A stretch of 64,000 nucleotides of DNA from Plantago major. Its lineage: Eukaryota > Streptophyta > Magnoliopsida > Lamiales > Plantaginaceae. The notes beneath the pieces were generated by a model that had not been told where the DNA came from, did no database searches, and saw nothing but the letters and a program-made list of their open reading frames with translations. The translations under genes were made by a program, and so were the position numbers. This document shows, one piece after another, positions 1 to 9,172 of this stretch. Location of the stretch: NCBI GenBank assembly GCA_026545765.1, contig CM048842.1, positions 45,641,431 through 45,705,430 of the forward strand, read 5' to 3'. Position 1 is the first letter of the stretch. The number at the start of each line of letters is the position of its first letter.

Positions 1-955
1 AAGACAAGTCAAAGGGATAGATATCTCTTCTGAAGAAGAAGAAGATGGACAAATCAAATCCCTGGGCAATGAAGAAGGCTGCAAAACTCTCACAAGATTC
101 AATCTTGATGATGATGAGGAATCTGATGAAGATGAAGCTCCTCTTCACAAAAAGAGAAAAATAGAAAGCCTAACTGAGCCCATAGCTGCAAAGCCACTAG
201 CAGCTATAACACCCTCTGGAAATACCAAGTCTATCCAGAGAGGTGATTCTTCAAGCAAAAACTCCAGAGAGAATTCAAGACAGAAAAGGAACAGACTGAG
301 AGCTGAGCAAAGACAAAGTCAACTTCCACTCAGGCCAGAAGAAGCCAAAATTGAGTATGTGAAGTATGACAATAGTTCCTCTGTCTACAGGTGCATCAAT
401 CAGAAGAATGGCTATTGGATTGTGGAACTTAAGCATCTATTGGTAAATTCAAGATTTCCAGAACCCATCCATAAACAGCTCATGGCATGGAGAAAAGACA
501 AACCTACCTTGATCAACACCAATCACATTAAAGCTTGGTTGGACTTTGAAGGTGTCAAGAGAACTGAAGCCATGAAGAAGGACGTCTCTGGTGAATGTTC
601 ATATGGAAAGCCAGATGATGTGCACAGAATTCTGAACATTACTGGAACAGGCACAAGAGCAAGACTCGCTGTGGAGCCCTATGAGTCGTTCTATCTGACA
701 AAAGATCAATACAAGGGTGACATCAGATATCTGAAGATTATCTGCGAATATTTCAAACTCTCAGATATCAGAATAGAGCATGCCTGGAAGTGGGGAAAGT
801 ATATGTGGGTCAAACACTTTGTCAAGAAAAATCCTACCAAAACCTATAAAGAAGTCTGTGGATTTGCCAGAGACACAGAGATGCTCGTCAGAACTCTTCT
901 CTATGACTATTCTGATGACATCAAAAGGTTTGGAAATAGGAAATTTGCAGACTGA
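1..955 (+). pseudogene. Sirevirus S1 envelope-like region, C-terminal part
   Basis: Open sequence from the left edge to 955 encodes the C-terminal part of the extra protein that Sireviruses carry downstream of pol. It is lysine-, serine- and acid-rich at first, then a more ordered stretch of about 200 residues (from about 359) with conserved Trp and Tyr positions. The same protein end is found in S2 at 37038-38087. Members of this region have been called envelope-like, but I see no convincing signal peptide or fusion peptide here, so the function is open. It is a fossil fragment: the 5' part is outside the window. Confidence 0.7.
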
Positions 956-1345
956 TCCACAGCAACTACTGCTGAAGACTTGAAGAAAAGAAGACTTGAA
1001 GACTAGTTTATTAGGATGTTCACTTGGAGCTTGGTTACTCCTGTTGTCCTAGTTTACTATGTAATTTTTGTTGTATCTTGCTGACTGAGCTAAACTATTT
1101 TATGTATTAAAGTTATCTGTAATCTTCAATTGTAACTTATCTGATGAACTTACTCTGAGATATGATTCTATAAAAGATAACTTGTCAGCAAAGATCACAC
1201 CTTGTGATTTGGTTGATGTTTACTTTCTGCACTTAATTGATTGAATTGAAAGATCATGAGAAATGATTAAGTGATGGATTGTTCACTCATCTAGATTTGT
1301 AATAGGACAGATAGTCATCGTTGACTGATCAAAAAGGGGGAAATT
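956..1345 (+). other. Sirevirus S1 3' untranslated region with polypurine tract
   Basis: Non-coding, AT-rich stretch between the envelope-like frame and the 3' LTR. It ends in a purine run of the form AAAAAGGGGGAAAT (1331-1344) directly before the LTR start, the expected plus-strand primer (PPT). No other gene is seen here. Confidence 0.8.
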
Positions 1346-3085
1346 TGTTAGGAAATTTTGTTAGGAAATTTGCTAGGAAATTTGTTAGGAAATTTGTTAG
1401 ATATTTAGTTTTGATCAAGCAACATGATGACCTATCTTAGTCTCAGAAAGGTGACTAGTACTCTTAGTTCACTTGAACATTGTAAAAGAGGAAACCCACT
1501 TAATATGATAGTTTAGTTAATCTTGTATAGGATGTTAGGTCTCTAAATGTAATTTTTATGTTATGAAGAGAAGACCAAGAAGAAGACGTCCAAGCAGAAG
1601 TTGTTCAACAACATTGAAGAATTGAAGACTGCACAAGATTACTGGAACAGTTTTACAGATACCTTGTCCAGATATCTTGAAGACATAAATAGTTGCGACC
1701 AAACTGTGTCACAAGAGATATCTGAGATTCAAAGGATCTATCTGGAAAACAAGGAAAGTGTCCACATATATCTTCTCACAGATACCTTAAGCTTTATATC
1801 ACATCTCTGAAAAGAGAAATACAGATTGCAAACAAAGTTGTTTCAATTCAAGTGGTATCTGAAGATTGAAGATAAGAACGTGCAAAGACTCAGAGATATC
1901 TGTTGATATGAACATCTCTGATAAAGCATAGTTCCGTTGGCACTACAGGACAAAAGTATAGTACAATGCATTTAATGCACGGACAGAGATGTCTGAACAA
2001 AAGTAACGGTTGCTTCTGAAGAAGAAGATAAACCTGCTATAGTACTATACAACAGATATCAAGAGTTTGAATTTGAGCCTAACGGATACCATCCAACGGC
2101 ATTCAAATTCATCTATAAATATCAACACTTAGATTGCTTGAGAAGACACACAGAACACTAGACGCTGAAACATACTCTGAATATCTTACTCTCTCAAAGC
2201 AAACTACTTATTCTTAAGCTTACTGTTGCGACCATAACTTTTGATCTTAAGTAGCACTGAAGTTCTAAGTGTCCTAATCCTAAACAAGTATAGCTATCTG
2301 TGAAGGAGTTGAATCGAAAGATCAAGGTATCTGAGATTCATTCTCTTGAACAGTTATCATAAGACTTGGTTCAGTAAAAGAACAAGATACCATACATTGA
2401 AAAGTGTATTAAGTATACTTGATTCACAGAGCTATCTGATTAACTGAAAAGTTAATATAAGAAGCTCGTCTGACAAACTCAAACCGAAACCAACACCATA
2501 ACTGGCGTGGAGTACAGAAAGTACTTGGTTTGAAAGATCAAGGAATAACTCCAAGGTTATCGGAGTATAGGAAGTACTTGATTTGGGAAACTAGGGAATA
2601 ACTCCAAGGTTATTGAGTATAGGAAGTACTTAGCTTGGGAAGCTAGGGAATAACTCAAAAAGGTTTCTGAGTATAGGAAGTACGTGGCTGAAGAAGCCGG
2701 GGAACAACTCAGGGGGAACATTTGGTTGGGAACCATTTGTTAAGAAATCTTAGAATAGGATCTTTGTAAGGTGAACTCAAAAATCTATTCTAGTGAATTC
2801 TAGGTCTCTGAAAGACCGAAGTGGATTAGTTAGAGGATTACGCCACCTCCAGATACCACTATACTTGCTGTGTTCTTTACATTTCTGTATTTACATTTCA
2901 GCAACACACACACACATCTTAACTGTTTCTGCACTTATCTATCTTAAGTCTTCCGCACTCTGTATCTAAGTACCAGATATGTTCACAGATATCTGAGAAA
3001 TATTGTTTATCGACAAAAGTTTTAAAAGACTATTCACCCTCCCCCCCCCCTCTAGTCTTTTACTTTGCCGTTATCTGGACCAACA
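1346..3085 (+). repeat. Sirevirus S1 3' LTR
   Basis: LTR of about 1.74 kb, beginning TGTTAGGAAAT and ending CTGGACCAACA, matching the S2 LTRs. The first 55 bp contain four or five short tandem copies of a TTAGGAAATTTG-like unit, expanded relative to S2. The LTR is rich in the palindrome AGATATCT. Near its 3' end it has a C-run (about 3042-3052) followed by TCTAG, a feature also in the S2 LTRs. No gene is supported in it. Confidence 0.9.
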
Positions 3086-3201
3086 CTTTGGGCGGACCAT
3101 GTGAGGTCGGACCAGTACTGAGTTGGCCAGTTAAGTCGTGATGCGCTCTAGGACACGCTCTATGGCGCCCTTAACGGATTGGACGTATGTCCGTAACAAC
3201 A
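3086..3201 (-). repeat. T1 3' LTR, inner 116 bp
   Basis: The last 116 bp (plus-strand order) of the T1 LTR, ending in ccgtaacaaca exactly like the right LTR at 16159. The rest of this LTR must lie to the left of Sirevirus S1, beyond the window. About 4 of 116 positions differ from the right LTR by eye. Confidence 0.9.
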
Positions 3202-3804
3202 TATGTCCCCCTAGTTTCCAAGTATCTTAGTAGAAGATAGTTGGTAACTATGAAGAGAACGAGTGTGTTTTGGAGCGTGTCTGAATCGTTAATTTGGAGA
3301 GAGGGAAAAATCCGCTCCTGCTTAGATCTGTCATCCGTGTTCAGGAATTCCATATATCTCTCCCCCCCCCCCCCCCCCCCTTTTCCTTCTACGGTCCGAG
3401 CTAGGGTAAGCGTTCAGACCGTAGATGGAAAAGGTACTTGTAATGGAGATATATAGTTCCGAGTACGGTTAAGATGTAGTGCAGCCTTTGGGAGACTTTT
3501 CGTTAGGCAGTTTTGTTGAGCTGGTGCTTCTGGGTCATTGATCCGTAAATCAAATAGGTCCGAAAGGTCGTCTGTTAAGCCCGCAGGGGAAGGATCCCGA
3601 ATGAAGCGTCACGACCGTTGGATTGGGACATCTTCAACGGTTGGGGTTGGAGGCCCAATTGACACGTCGTGTCAGTTACGCTTCAGATGCGCCATTTTGT
3701 CAGCAACCCCTTCGTGGAGCGTTGCAACCCTTGGATTAGAGTGATCTAACGGTTGAGATCCAAATCCAGGTGATGTGACTCTTGGCTTTCTCCAGGTTGA
3801 CCAC
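3202..3804. other. T1 PPT and upstream region of the antisense gene
   Basis: On the minus strand the first bases form a purine tract of the form ACTAGGGGGACATA (3202-3215), directly next to the LTR: the PPT of T1. Beyond it lies non-coding sequence with a pure C run of about 20 (3362-3380). On the plus strand this stretch is the upstream region of the antisense gene that starts at 4435. T2 has the same layout with a shorter C run. No gene is supported here. Confidence 0.75.
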
Positions 3805-3813
3805 TATAAATAG
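3805..3813 (+). promoter_or_regulatory. TATA box of the T1 antisense gene
   Basis: A consensus TATAAATAG lies on the plus strand about 200 bp before a 5'-leader intron and about 630 bp before the start codon at 4435. T2 conserves the same box at 25162-25170 in the same relative position. A start site about 30 bp downstream is an inference. Confidence 0.6.
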
Positions 3814-4008
3814 TGATCCCATCGGTCACTTTCACACTTTTAGCGATATCAAAACTCAGTGCATTCATACAGCAGTCCGAGCAATTGAAGACGCGTCCGA
3901 GAAAATAAATCGCTCAAAATTCGTAGATTTTTGCTGCACATCTGTTCCTTCGGAGGGTTGTTCAGGCGTAGTCATCCGCAAAAACTTCGCTAGTCAACTG
4001 TTTGCCAA

Positions 4009-4433
4009 GTAAGTATGTCTTTACTTTGATCGAGCAAGTTTTTTCCTTCTTCTGTGACATGCTTCCTGCTGGGTGTTTATTTTGCTCTGCTGCGTTCTGG
4101 TGCATGCTGAATACTGTGCATGCTTAATACCCTCTTAATACTGTGCAACCAAAATTCGAATGTAAGTGCTTATCTGGTAGTTATCTTGGTGCCACTTGGC
4201 ACACAAGCCGTCGTGAATCGGCTTGTCTTAGCGTGCCATGTCGCGTCGTTGCTAGTGCCGGTGGCTCGTGGCAGTGTGCCAAGAGTGGTGCCACAGGTAC
4301 TGATAACGGCCCAGGGGTAGTGTAAAGCCTGGTATGCGCCATATCTTAAGTTGTTTCTTGATTTAAGAAGATACGTAAATGAACTCTCGGACAATCACCA
4401 ATATCGTTTCTGACCAGTTTCCTTCTGCCTTAG
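4009..4433 (+). other. Candidate 5'-leader intron of the antisense gene
   Basis: A strong donor (AA|GTAAGTATG) at 4009 and a pyrimidine-rich acceptor (CTGCCTTAG|G) ending at 4433, one base before the ATG at 4435, bound a 425-bp stretch. T2 has the same donor near 25368 and the same acceptor just before its ATG at 25760. This suggests a leader intron placed right before the start codon, a common arrangement in plant genes. RNA evidence is not available here. Confidence 0.55.
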
Positions 4434-4434
4434 G

Positions 4435-7208
4435 ATGTCCGGGAGCAATAGTCTACCCAGCTATGATGATGCCGTAGAATTAGGTACTGGGTCCGTCAAT
4501 ATGTCCCCGTCCCTGGAGGAGTTATTCTCCGCAGGTTTTGGTCCGTCGAGAAATTCGGACGCTGGACAAGGGTTCCATGAAATAGTAGGGACACAGGCTG
4601 ATACCTGGGCTAGATCGTTGATCCAAACATGGACTGTCGGGGGTGTCGGACCGTCCCGAGGTCCTAATGAGCCATACGTGGAGCAGGAGGGTGATAGTGG
4701 CCGAGAAACGGACGAAGTCGAAATTTTTGAGGCGGGAGAGGAAGATCGCGTCGTTGCTGGAGAAGGTCCGTCTGTCCCCAGTACATCCGGGAGACCAGCT
4801 GATGTCGAAGATGATGAAGAAGATGAAGAGGATGATGACGAAGAGGAGGAACAAGGTGATGAGTCACCTGTCGCTCATCCTCGGAGACGTAGTGGTCGTC
4901 AAGTCTCACTCCATCCTACTGGTCTGCCTTTGGTTGCAGGGCGCGGTGCAAAAGCTGCGCGAATTAAGTTTCCTCGTCCTGCATCCGCTGTGGTGATAGC
5001 GGATGTATTTGTAGAACTCAATGCCGACGGACTTCTTCCCACATGTCCGTCCAGAGTAAAGGCGGAAGATATCCCCGAATGGAGGCGGAAGTGGGAGATC
5101 CCCGACTCCATAGAGATCATGGTCCCGGAGCCCGGACACGCTTTTTATAATCCGCCTGCCAGATACATATGCGTGCACGAGGTGGCCCTGGCGTGTGGGT
5201 GGAAGCTTCCCATTGCCACGGAACTGAAGAGCATCTTGAATCACATCGGGATTGGTCTGAGTCAGGTTATTCCCAAATCCTTGGGTAACCTCATATGTTT
5301 CGCCGTTTTTTGTAAGAAGAAGGGTCAGCCTGTAAACTTTGAGAACTTTAGGCAGCTCTTCCATGTGTCGTTCATTCCAGGGAATCCACTATTCTATACA
5401 TTCATGAATAGGAAACCCTACAACTTCATCTCGGACTCGATATCTTCGCTGGGGTCTAAATGGTGGGACAAGTACGTGTTCGTGCGGATGGCTCTGAAGC
5501 CTGGAGCATCCGAAAGGCATCGAGAGCAGTGGGAACTGCCCAATAATTTTCTGAGGGAGTGCATCCCGGACTGGCGCCCTCTTCCGAAGAATGTGGCTCC
5601 GTGGGTGGCTGCCATTCACAAAAAACACGATCCCCCGACTTACCCATACCATGGATTAATCTGTCAGCCGCTATCCTACTTGTGTGGGCTGACGGGCAAT
5701 GTCGAAGTTGGCGGGAGGACGAACTTCAGTAAGAAAAAGATGACCTGAATTTTTATGCATTTTCTTCGTTGCGATCTCTTGTTCTGATTCCGTGTTTTAT
5801 GCTTGCATTTCCCTGATAAGTTAGTTGTGTCTGATGCCCGTGGTTCAATATGCAGCTTATTGGTTCGACTACATCATGGTGACTCTCCGGGAAAAGAAGA
5901 GGTTGCAGAGGGAGCAGCAGGCTCTAGAGTTGGCGGCTGGTGAAAGGAACCGAATCATTAACACTTCTACGGGTCTGCTCATGCCGGATCCGAAGAATGC
6001 AGCAGTGTTCGCCGCTGAAGAAGAAAGGCGGACTAAGGCGGGTGAGGACTCCCAATCCTTGGCGGTGCCTGACAAGGGCAAGGCCCCTGCCACTCGGAGC
6101 ACTACTACTCGGTCCCGAGCTCCCAGTGCTCAGGCTCCCGCTCGGGACACGCTTATGCGGGATGCCATTATCTCCGCGCGAAAAAGGGCGGCGACCTCGG
6201 AGGTTCCTGGAGCTGCGAAGAGGCAGCAGTTGGCTGCTGTCCTGCCTGTAGACCAACCTGCTCTGGATAAGGAATACGAGCGCGCCTGCGGACTCCCAGA
6301 AGTGGAGCGGGTCGGAGGGCTGGATGCTCTATATCAGCGGGTAAGTAATCTGTCCTTGGTTTACTTGTTTTGTTCTTAAAGTGAAGTGATTATAACTTGT
6401 ATCTGCTCGGATGTTTTCCTAGCTTGGGTGCTTCGTCAAGGCCATGCAGTGGAAGGCCGCTGAACGGGCTACCATCGAAGAGGACCTTCACAAGGCTGTG
6501 GCCACATCCGCGGATGAGGCGGAAAAGGTGAAACAGCTGGAGATGAAGCTGAAGGAGGAAGAGGTGAACTTCCACAAGTTGAAGACCAGCTGGGAGCAGA
6601 TTAAGGAGGACCTTGAACACCAGGGTAGATTCGTCGATAAGGCGATGCAGGCCTTTCTGGACTTCAAGGATTTCCTGGTCGGAGGTCTCCAGTATGTCCG
6701 TCTGTATGCTGGTCGTGACTTCTTGAGGTCCGCTTCTTTCAAGTTCCTGATGGCAGACAAGTCGGATGCCTCCCGCATGGATGGGTTTGTGTCCGCAATT
6801 GGGCAGCTGCAGTCCAAGGGGCTTCTTCCGCCAGATTTTGACTGGAAGGCGGTGGTATTAATCCCCTCTGCGGATGCGAAAGGCGTGGAAGTGCCCGTCG
6901 ACGGTGTCTCGGACGAGCAATTGGCTGCATGTGAGTTCGCGGAGCTGGTCACCGAGGAATGTGAGATTGAGATTCAGAACGGCGGACTCTTCCTTCCTAG
7001 GTGGATCCCAGAAGCTCTCTTAAAGGTGGGTTTCGTGCCCTTCAATGATTATCGAGCTTTCCTGCAGAAGTGGTTCGCCTTGCCTACTCGCGTCCTTGAC
7101 ATGCCCGACGATTTCGACTTGTTTGCGCACGCTGAGGCTCTTGCTGCGGAAGCCACTAGAGGTCTCGACGCCGATGAAGCTGGTCCGAGCCAGACTGGGC
7201 CTGAGTGA
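4435..7208 (+). CDS. Antisense gene of Tat element T1 (PF04195-like protein), three exons
   Basis: This gene runs opposite to gag-pol inside T1. Exon 1 (4435-5728) encodes a Ser/Asp-rich N-terminus, a strongly acidic stretch (about residues 120-145), then a domain with motifs such as GWKLPIATELK, IPKSLGNLICF and FENFRQLFHVSF. These resemble the family Pfam calls putative gypsy type transposon (PF04195, Transposase_28). GT-AG introns at about 5729-5855 and 6341-6422 separate it from exon 2 (basic, Ala-rich) and exon 3 (6423-7208), whose first half looks coiled-coil. T2 carries the same exon layout. Antisense ORFs of this type are known in Tat-lineage elements, but their function is not established. 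The exons look open here. It is an element gene, not a host gene, because it lies between T1's PPT and pol. Confidence 0.7.
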
Positions 7209-7215
7209 CAAGACC

Positions 7216-7229
7216 GGGGTATGCCCCGT
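7216..7229 (+). other. Short GC hairpin after the antisense gene stop
   Basis: GGGGTATGCCCC forms a 4-bp GC stem with a TATG loop, starting 8 bp after the stop of the antisense gene and followed by GT. Near-identical copies follow the second antisense ORF (8002-8014) and the T2 antisense gene (28609-28622). The repeated position suggests a 3'-end function such as RNA processing or stability; that is inference. Confidence 0.5.
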
Positions 7230-7601
7230 GAAAATTCTGTACCTTTGTGGACGTTTATTTAATTCGGAACACGTTGTGTATTCTTGTAAGATTCTGAATC
7301 ATTCCGAGGGATGAATTCCTTCCGTGTTTCCCAAATGTTTGCTTACTGATGTCCTTATTTCCGTATGCCGAGTCGTTTTGTGGATGACATCTCTTAAGAT
7401 CTCGGATCGTTGTTGCTTGTATTTGTCATAATAACGTCAAAACGTTTATCAATCCGGTCTTCGGAGTGTGTGCGTTGGAAAGCGCAAGTCTTCTAGAAGG
7501 AGGAATTTGAAACAGCGAAATGGTCATAATGACCACGTCTTTTCAACTCCCTAGCCGTCGGATGGTCGACAGATGGCGAGATCTGAATGACCTGTTGCGA
7601 C
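7230..7601. other. Spacer between the two antisense genes of T1
   Basis: Non-coding stretch of about 370 bp between the end of the first antisense gene and the TATA box of the second. It should hold the polyadenylation region of the first and the upstream region of the second. I see no conserved protein in any frame. Confidence 0.5.
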
Positions 7602-7610
7602 TATAAATAA
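7602..7610 (+). promoter_or_regulatory. TATA box of the second antisense gene in T1
   Basis: TATAAATAA on the plus strand lies about 100 bp before the ATG at 7709, a normal distance for a plant promoter with a short leader. It is nearly the same box as at 3805. Confidence 0.5.
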
Positions 7611-7708
7611 GGGTGTGTTAATTTTCCATTTTTTCACCGCTATAATCTTTCTCAAATCCTCTCGTATTCTAGCTATTTCAGTCTTTCGCATCAGTTAGCG
7701 TGTTGAGA

Positions 7709-7990
7709 ATGTCAGACTCGAGCGACGATGAATATGGCCACTGGGTGAACTGTGCCTGCGGAAACATGCATCCGCCCATCTACCTGGGTAGGGGAACTTG
7801 GCGTGACCCGATCGTCCTGGACATTGAAGGCGATCCTTCGCAGTGCCCAGGAATAGCCAGGAGACTGGACGAAGAGGAGCGTGAGCGGACACTGAAGTTG
7901 ATCCGAAGGAGAATCAAGATGCAGCAGCAAGCGCGCCAGGTCCGAGGGGGTGGCTCAGAATCCCAAGGTTCAACCTTCGGGCCTTGGTGA
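7709..7990 (+). CDS. Small antisense ORF of T1, 93 residues, unknown function
   Basis: The first ATG after the TATA box at 7602 opens a 93-residue frame. The N-terminus is acidic and serine-rich (MSDSSDDEYGHW), followed by a small CAC-type cysteine pair and a short conserved-looking middle. The second half is a charged helix (RRLDEEERERTLKLIRRR) and a Gly-rich tail. I do not recognise a family. It lies between the PF04195-like antisense gene and the 3' end of T1 integrase, opposite to pol, with its own TATA box and the same GC hairpin 12 bp after the stop. T2 lacks this part of the element. It could be a real second antisense gene or a chance frame; promoter and hairpin favour the first. Confidence 0.5.
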   Translation: MSDSSDDEYGHWVNCACGNMHPPIYLGRGTWRDPIVLDIEGDPSQCPGIARRLDEEERERTLKLIRRRIKMQQQARQVRGGGSESQGSTFGPW

Positions 7991-8001
7991 CGTTCAAGGC
8001 A

Positions 8002-8014
8002 GGGTATGCCCCGT
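8002..8014 (+). other. GC hairpin after the small antisense ORF
   Basis: AGGGTATGCCCCGT, the same motif as at 7216, sits 12 bp after the stop at 7990 and is followed by a similar ...TGTACC stretch. Two hairpins after two different ORFs of one element point to a shared 3' signal. Confidence 0.5.
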
Positions 8015-8309
8015 AGTAGCATGTACCTTTTTTCTTGCCTTCCGTTGGATTATATCAAGTATATGTAGATGTTCGAACAATTTTGCATATATATATGATT
8101 CGAACTTTTGCATCCGAGAGGATATCTACTTCTTTCCGCGCCCACAAATGCCGTAAGGCGGTTGAGTAAATTCGAAATGTCAGTTTATCATTTGGCTTGC
8201 TTGAATGTGGTTAGCCGCAAAAGTGATCCATCCGTGTCGTACGGGAACAGTTGGGTCAAACCTGACACCTAGCTGTGTGCGTGGCGGACGCAGATTGGTT
8301 GGAGTAGCC

Positions 8310-8318
8310 TATAAAAAG
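8310..8318 (+). promoter_or_regulatory. Possible third antisense TATA box in T1
   Basis: TATAAAAAG in a G/C-rich setting on the plus strand, with spacing to the previous ORF similar to the two upstream boxes. Only a weak 83-codon frame follows (8330-8581) and no hairpin of the earlier type is seen, so this may be a decayed unit or chance. Confidence 0.25.
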
Positions 8319-9172
8319 GCACGACCCCCTTGCCAAACCTAGATGGGTTGATCCAAACTCGTTTTTTCTTGCTTGTAAAGTTAGGGCTTGTAAATTATCA
8401 AAGCCGGGGCTCTTCTCTTTTCTTCCGATTCAACTTTAGTGACTCAAATCTCTCCCAAATTGGAAATGGTTTCCTAATTCAGAGAGAGTTTGAGTCTCTA
8501 AAGCCGGGTAGGCAGAAATCTTTTGTTGTGTGCCTCGTGGTTTCCACGGACCAGGAGTTTGGCAATGCCATGCCTTGGTGACATCCTGACGGAGTTCGTC
8601 GTGTTTTAACCATGTTCCTACGCGCAGGTAGATGGATATCCGAGTGTCCGTGGAGCCTGCCGCAGTAGCGCTGAAGCCTGTCTTGTTGAAGGAACGATGC
8701 ACGCTGGAAGATGACGTATCTCCAGGGACATTCCTTGTACTTTTTATTTATAATGCGTCCTTAAGTCCGGATATTGATCTGGAAATATAAGTTGCATGAA
8801 CTGGATGATATACAATCTGTTTTTGCGAGAAATATCGATCAGCAAGTTCTGTAAGTCCGGATATCGATCCGGGACTGTAATGCTCTGTTGTCTGTCTTGT
8901 CATTAGATACAAATATCTAGAAGTCATAAGTCGAAAGAAAGTTGTATTGATTTGTCGGAAATTCAATTACAACTTGTGGGCTCTGGGGCCAATGACAAAA
9001 GTATCAAACAGAACTGGCGGAGTTCCGTGTATCAAACAGAACTGGCGGAGTTCCGTGTATTTGATAGTTGGAGTTCAAAATGACAAAAAACATAACCGAT
9101 GGAGTTTTTGATGTACCGTTGGTTGGGATCTAAGATATCTAGTCAATCTGTCGGAGGTTCGAGTTGCCATCA
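8319..9172. other. Non-coding part of T1 between the antisense units and integrase
   Basis: About 850 bp with no supported gene. It contains a perfect 28-bp direct duplication (9001-9028 and 9029-9056) and scattered GTCCG words typical of this element family. It lies just downstream of the pol stop on the minus strand. Confidence 0.6.

Larger units (their letters stand above)
1..3085 (+). mobile_element. Sirevirus (Ty1/copia) copy S1, 3' part
   Basis: This is the 3' end of a Sirevirus-type Ty1/copia retrotransposon that runs off the left edge of the window. It contains the tail of the envelope-like region, a polypurine tract and a 3' LTR. It matches the corresponding part of the full-length-sized copy S2 (34994-51423) at roughly 90% by eye, so the two are different insertions of one family. 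The element ends at 3085, where sequence of the left LTR of the Tat element T1 resumes, so S1 sits inside T1. The candidate right target duplication is ctttg (3086-3090); its partner would lie outside the window. The same site uninterrupted is seen in the other T1 LTR near 16042. Confidence 0.9.

Noticed and set aside
4435-7208. Host nuclear gene with introns
   Set aside because: The same gene occurs in T2 in the same place between PPT and gag/pol, so it belongs to the Tat element.
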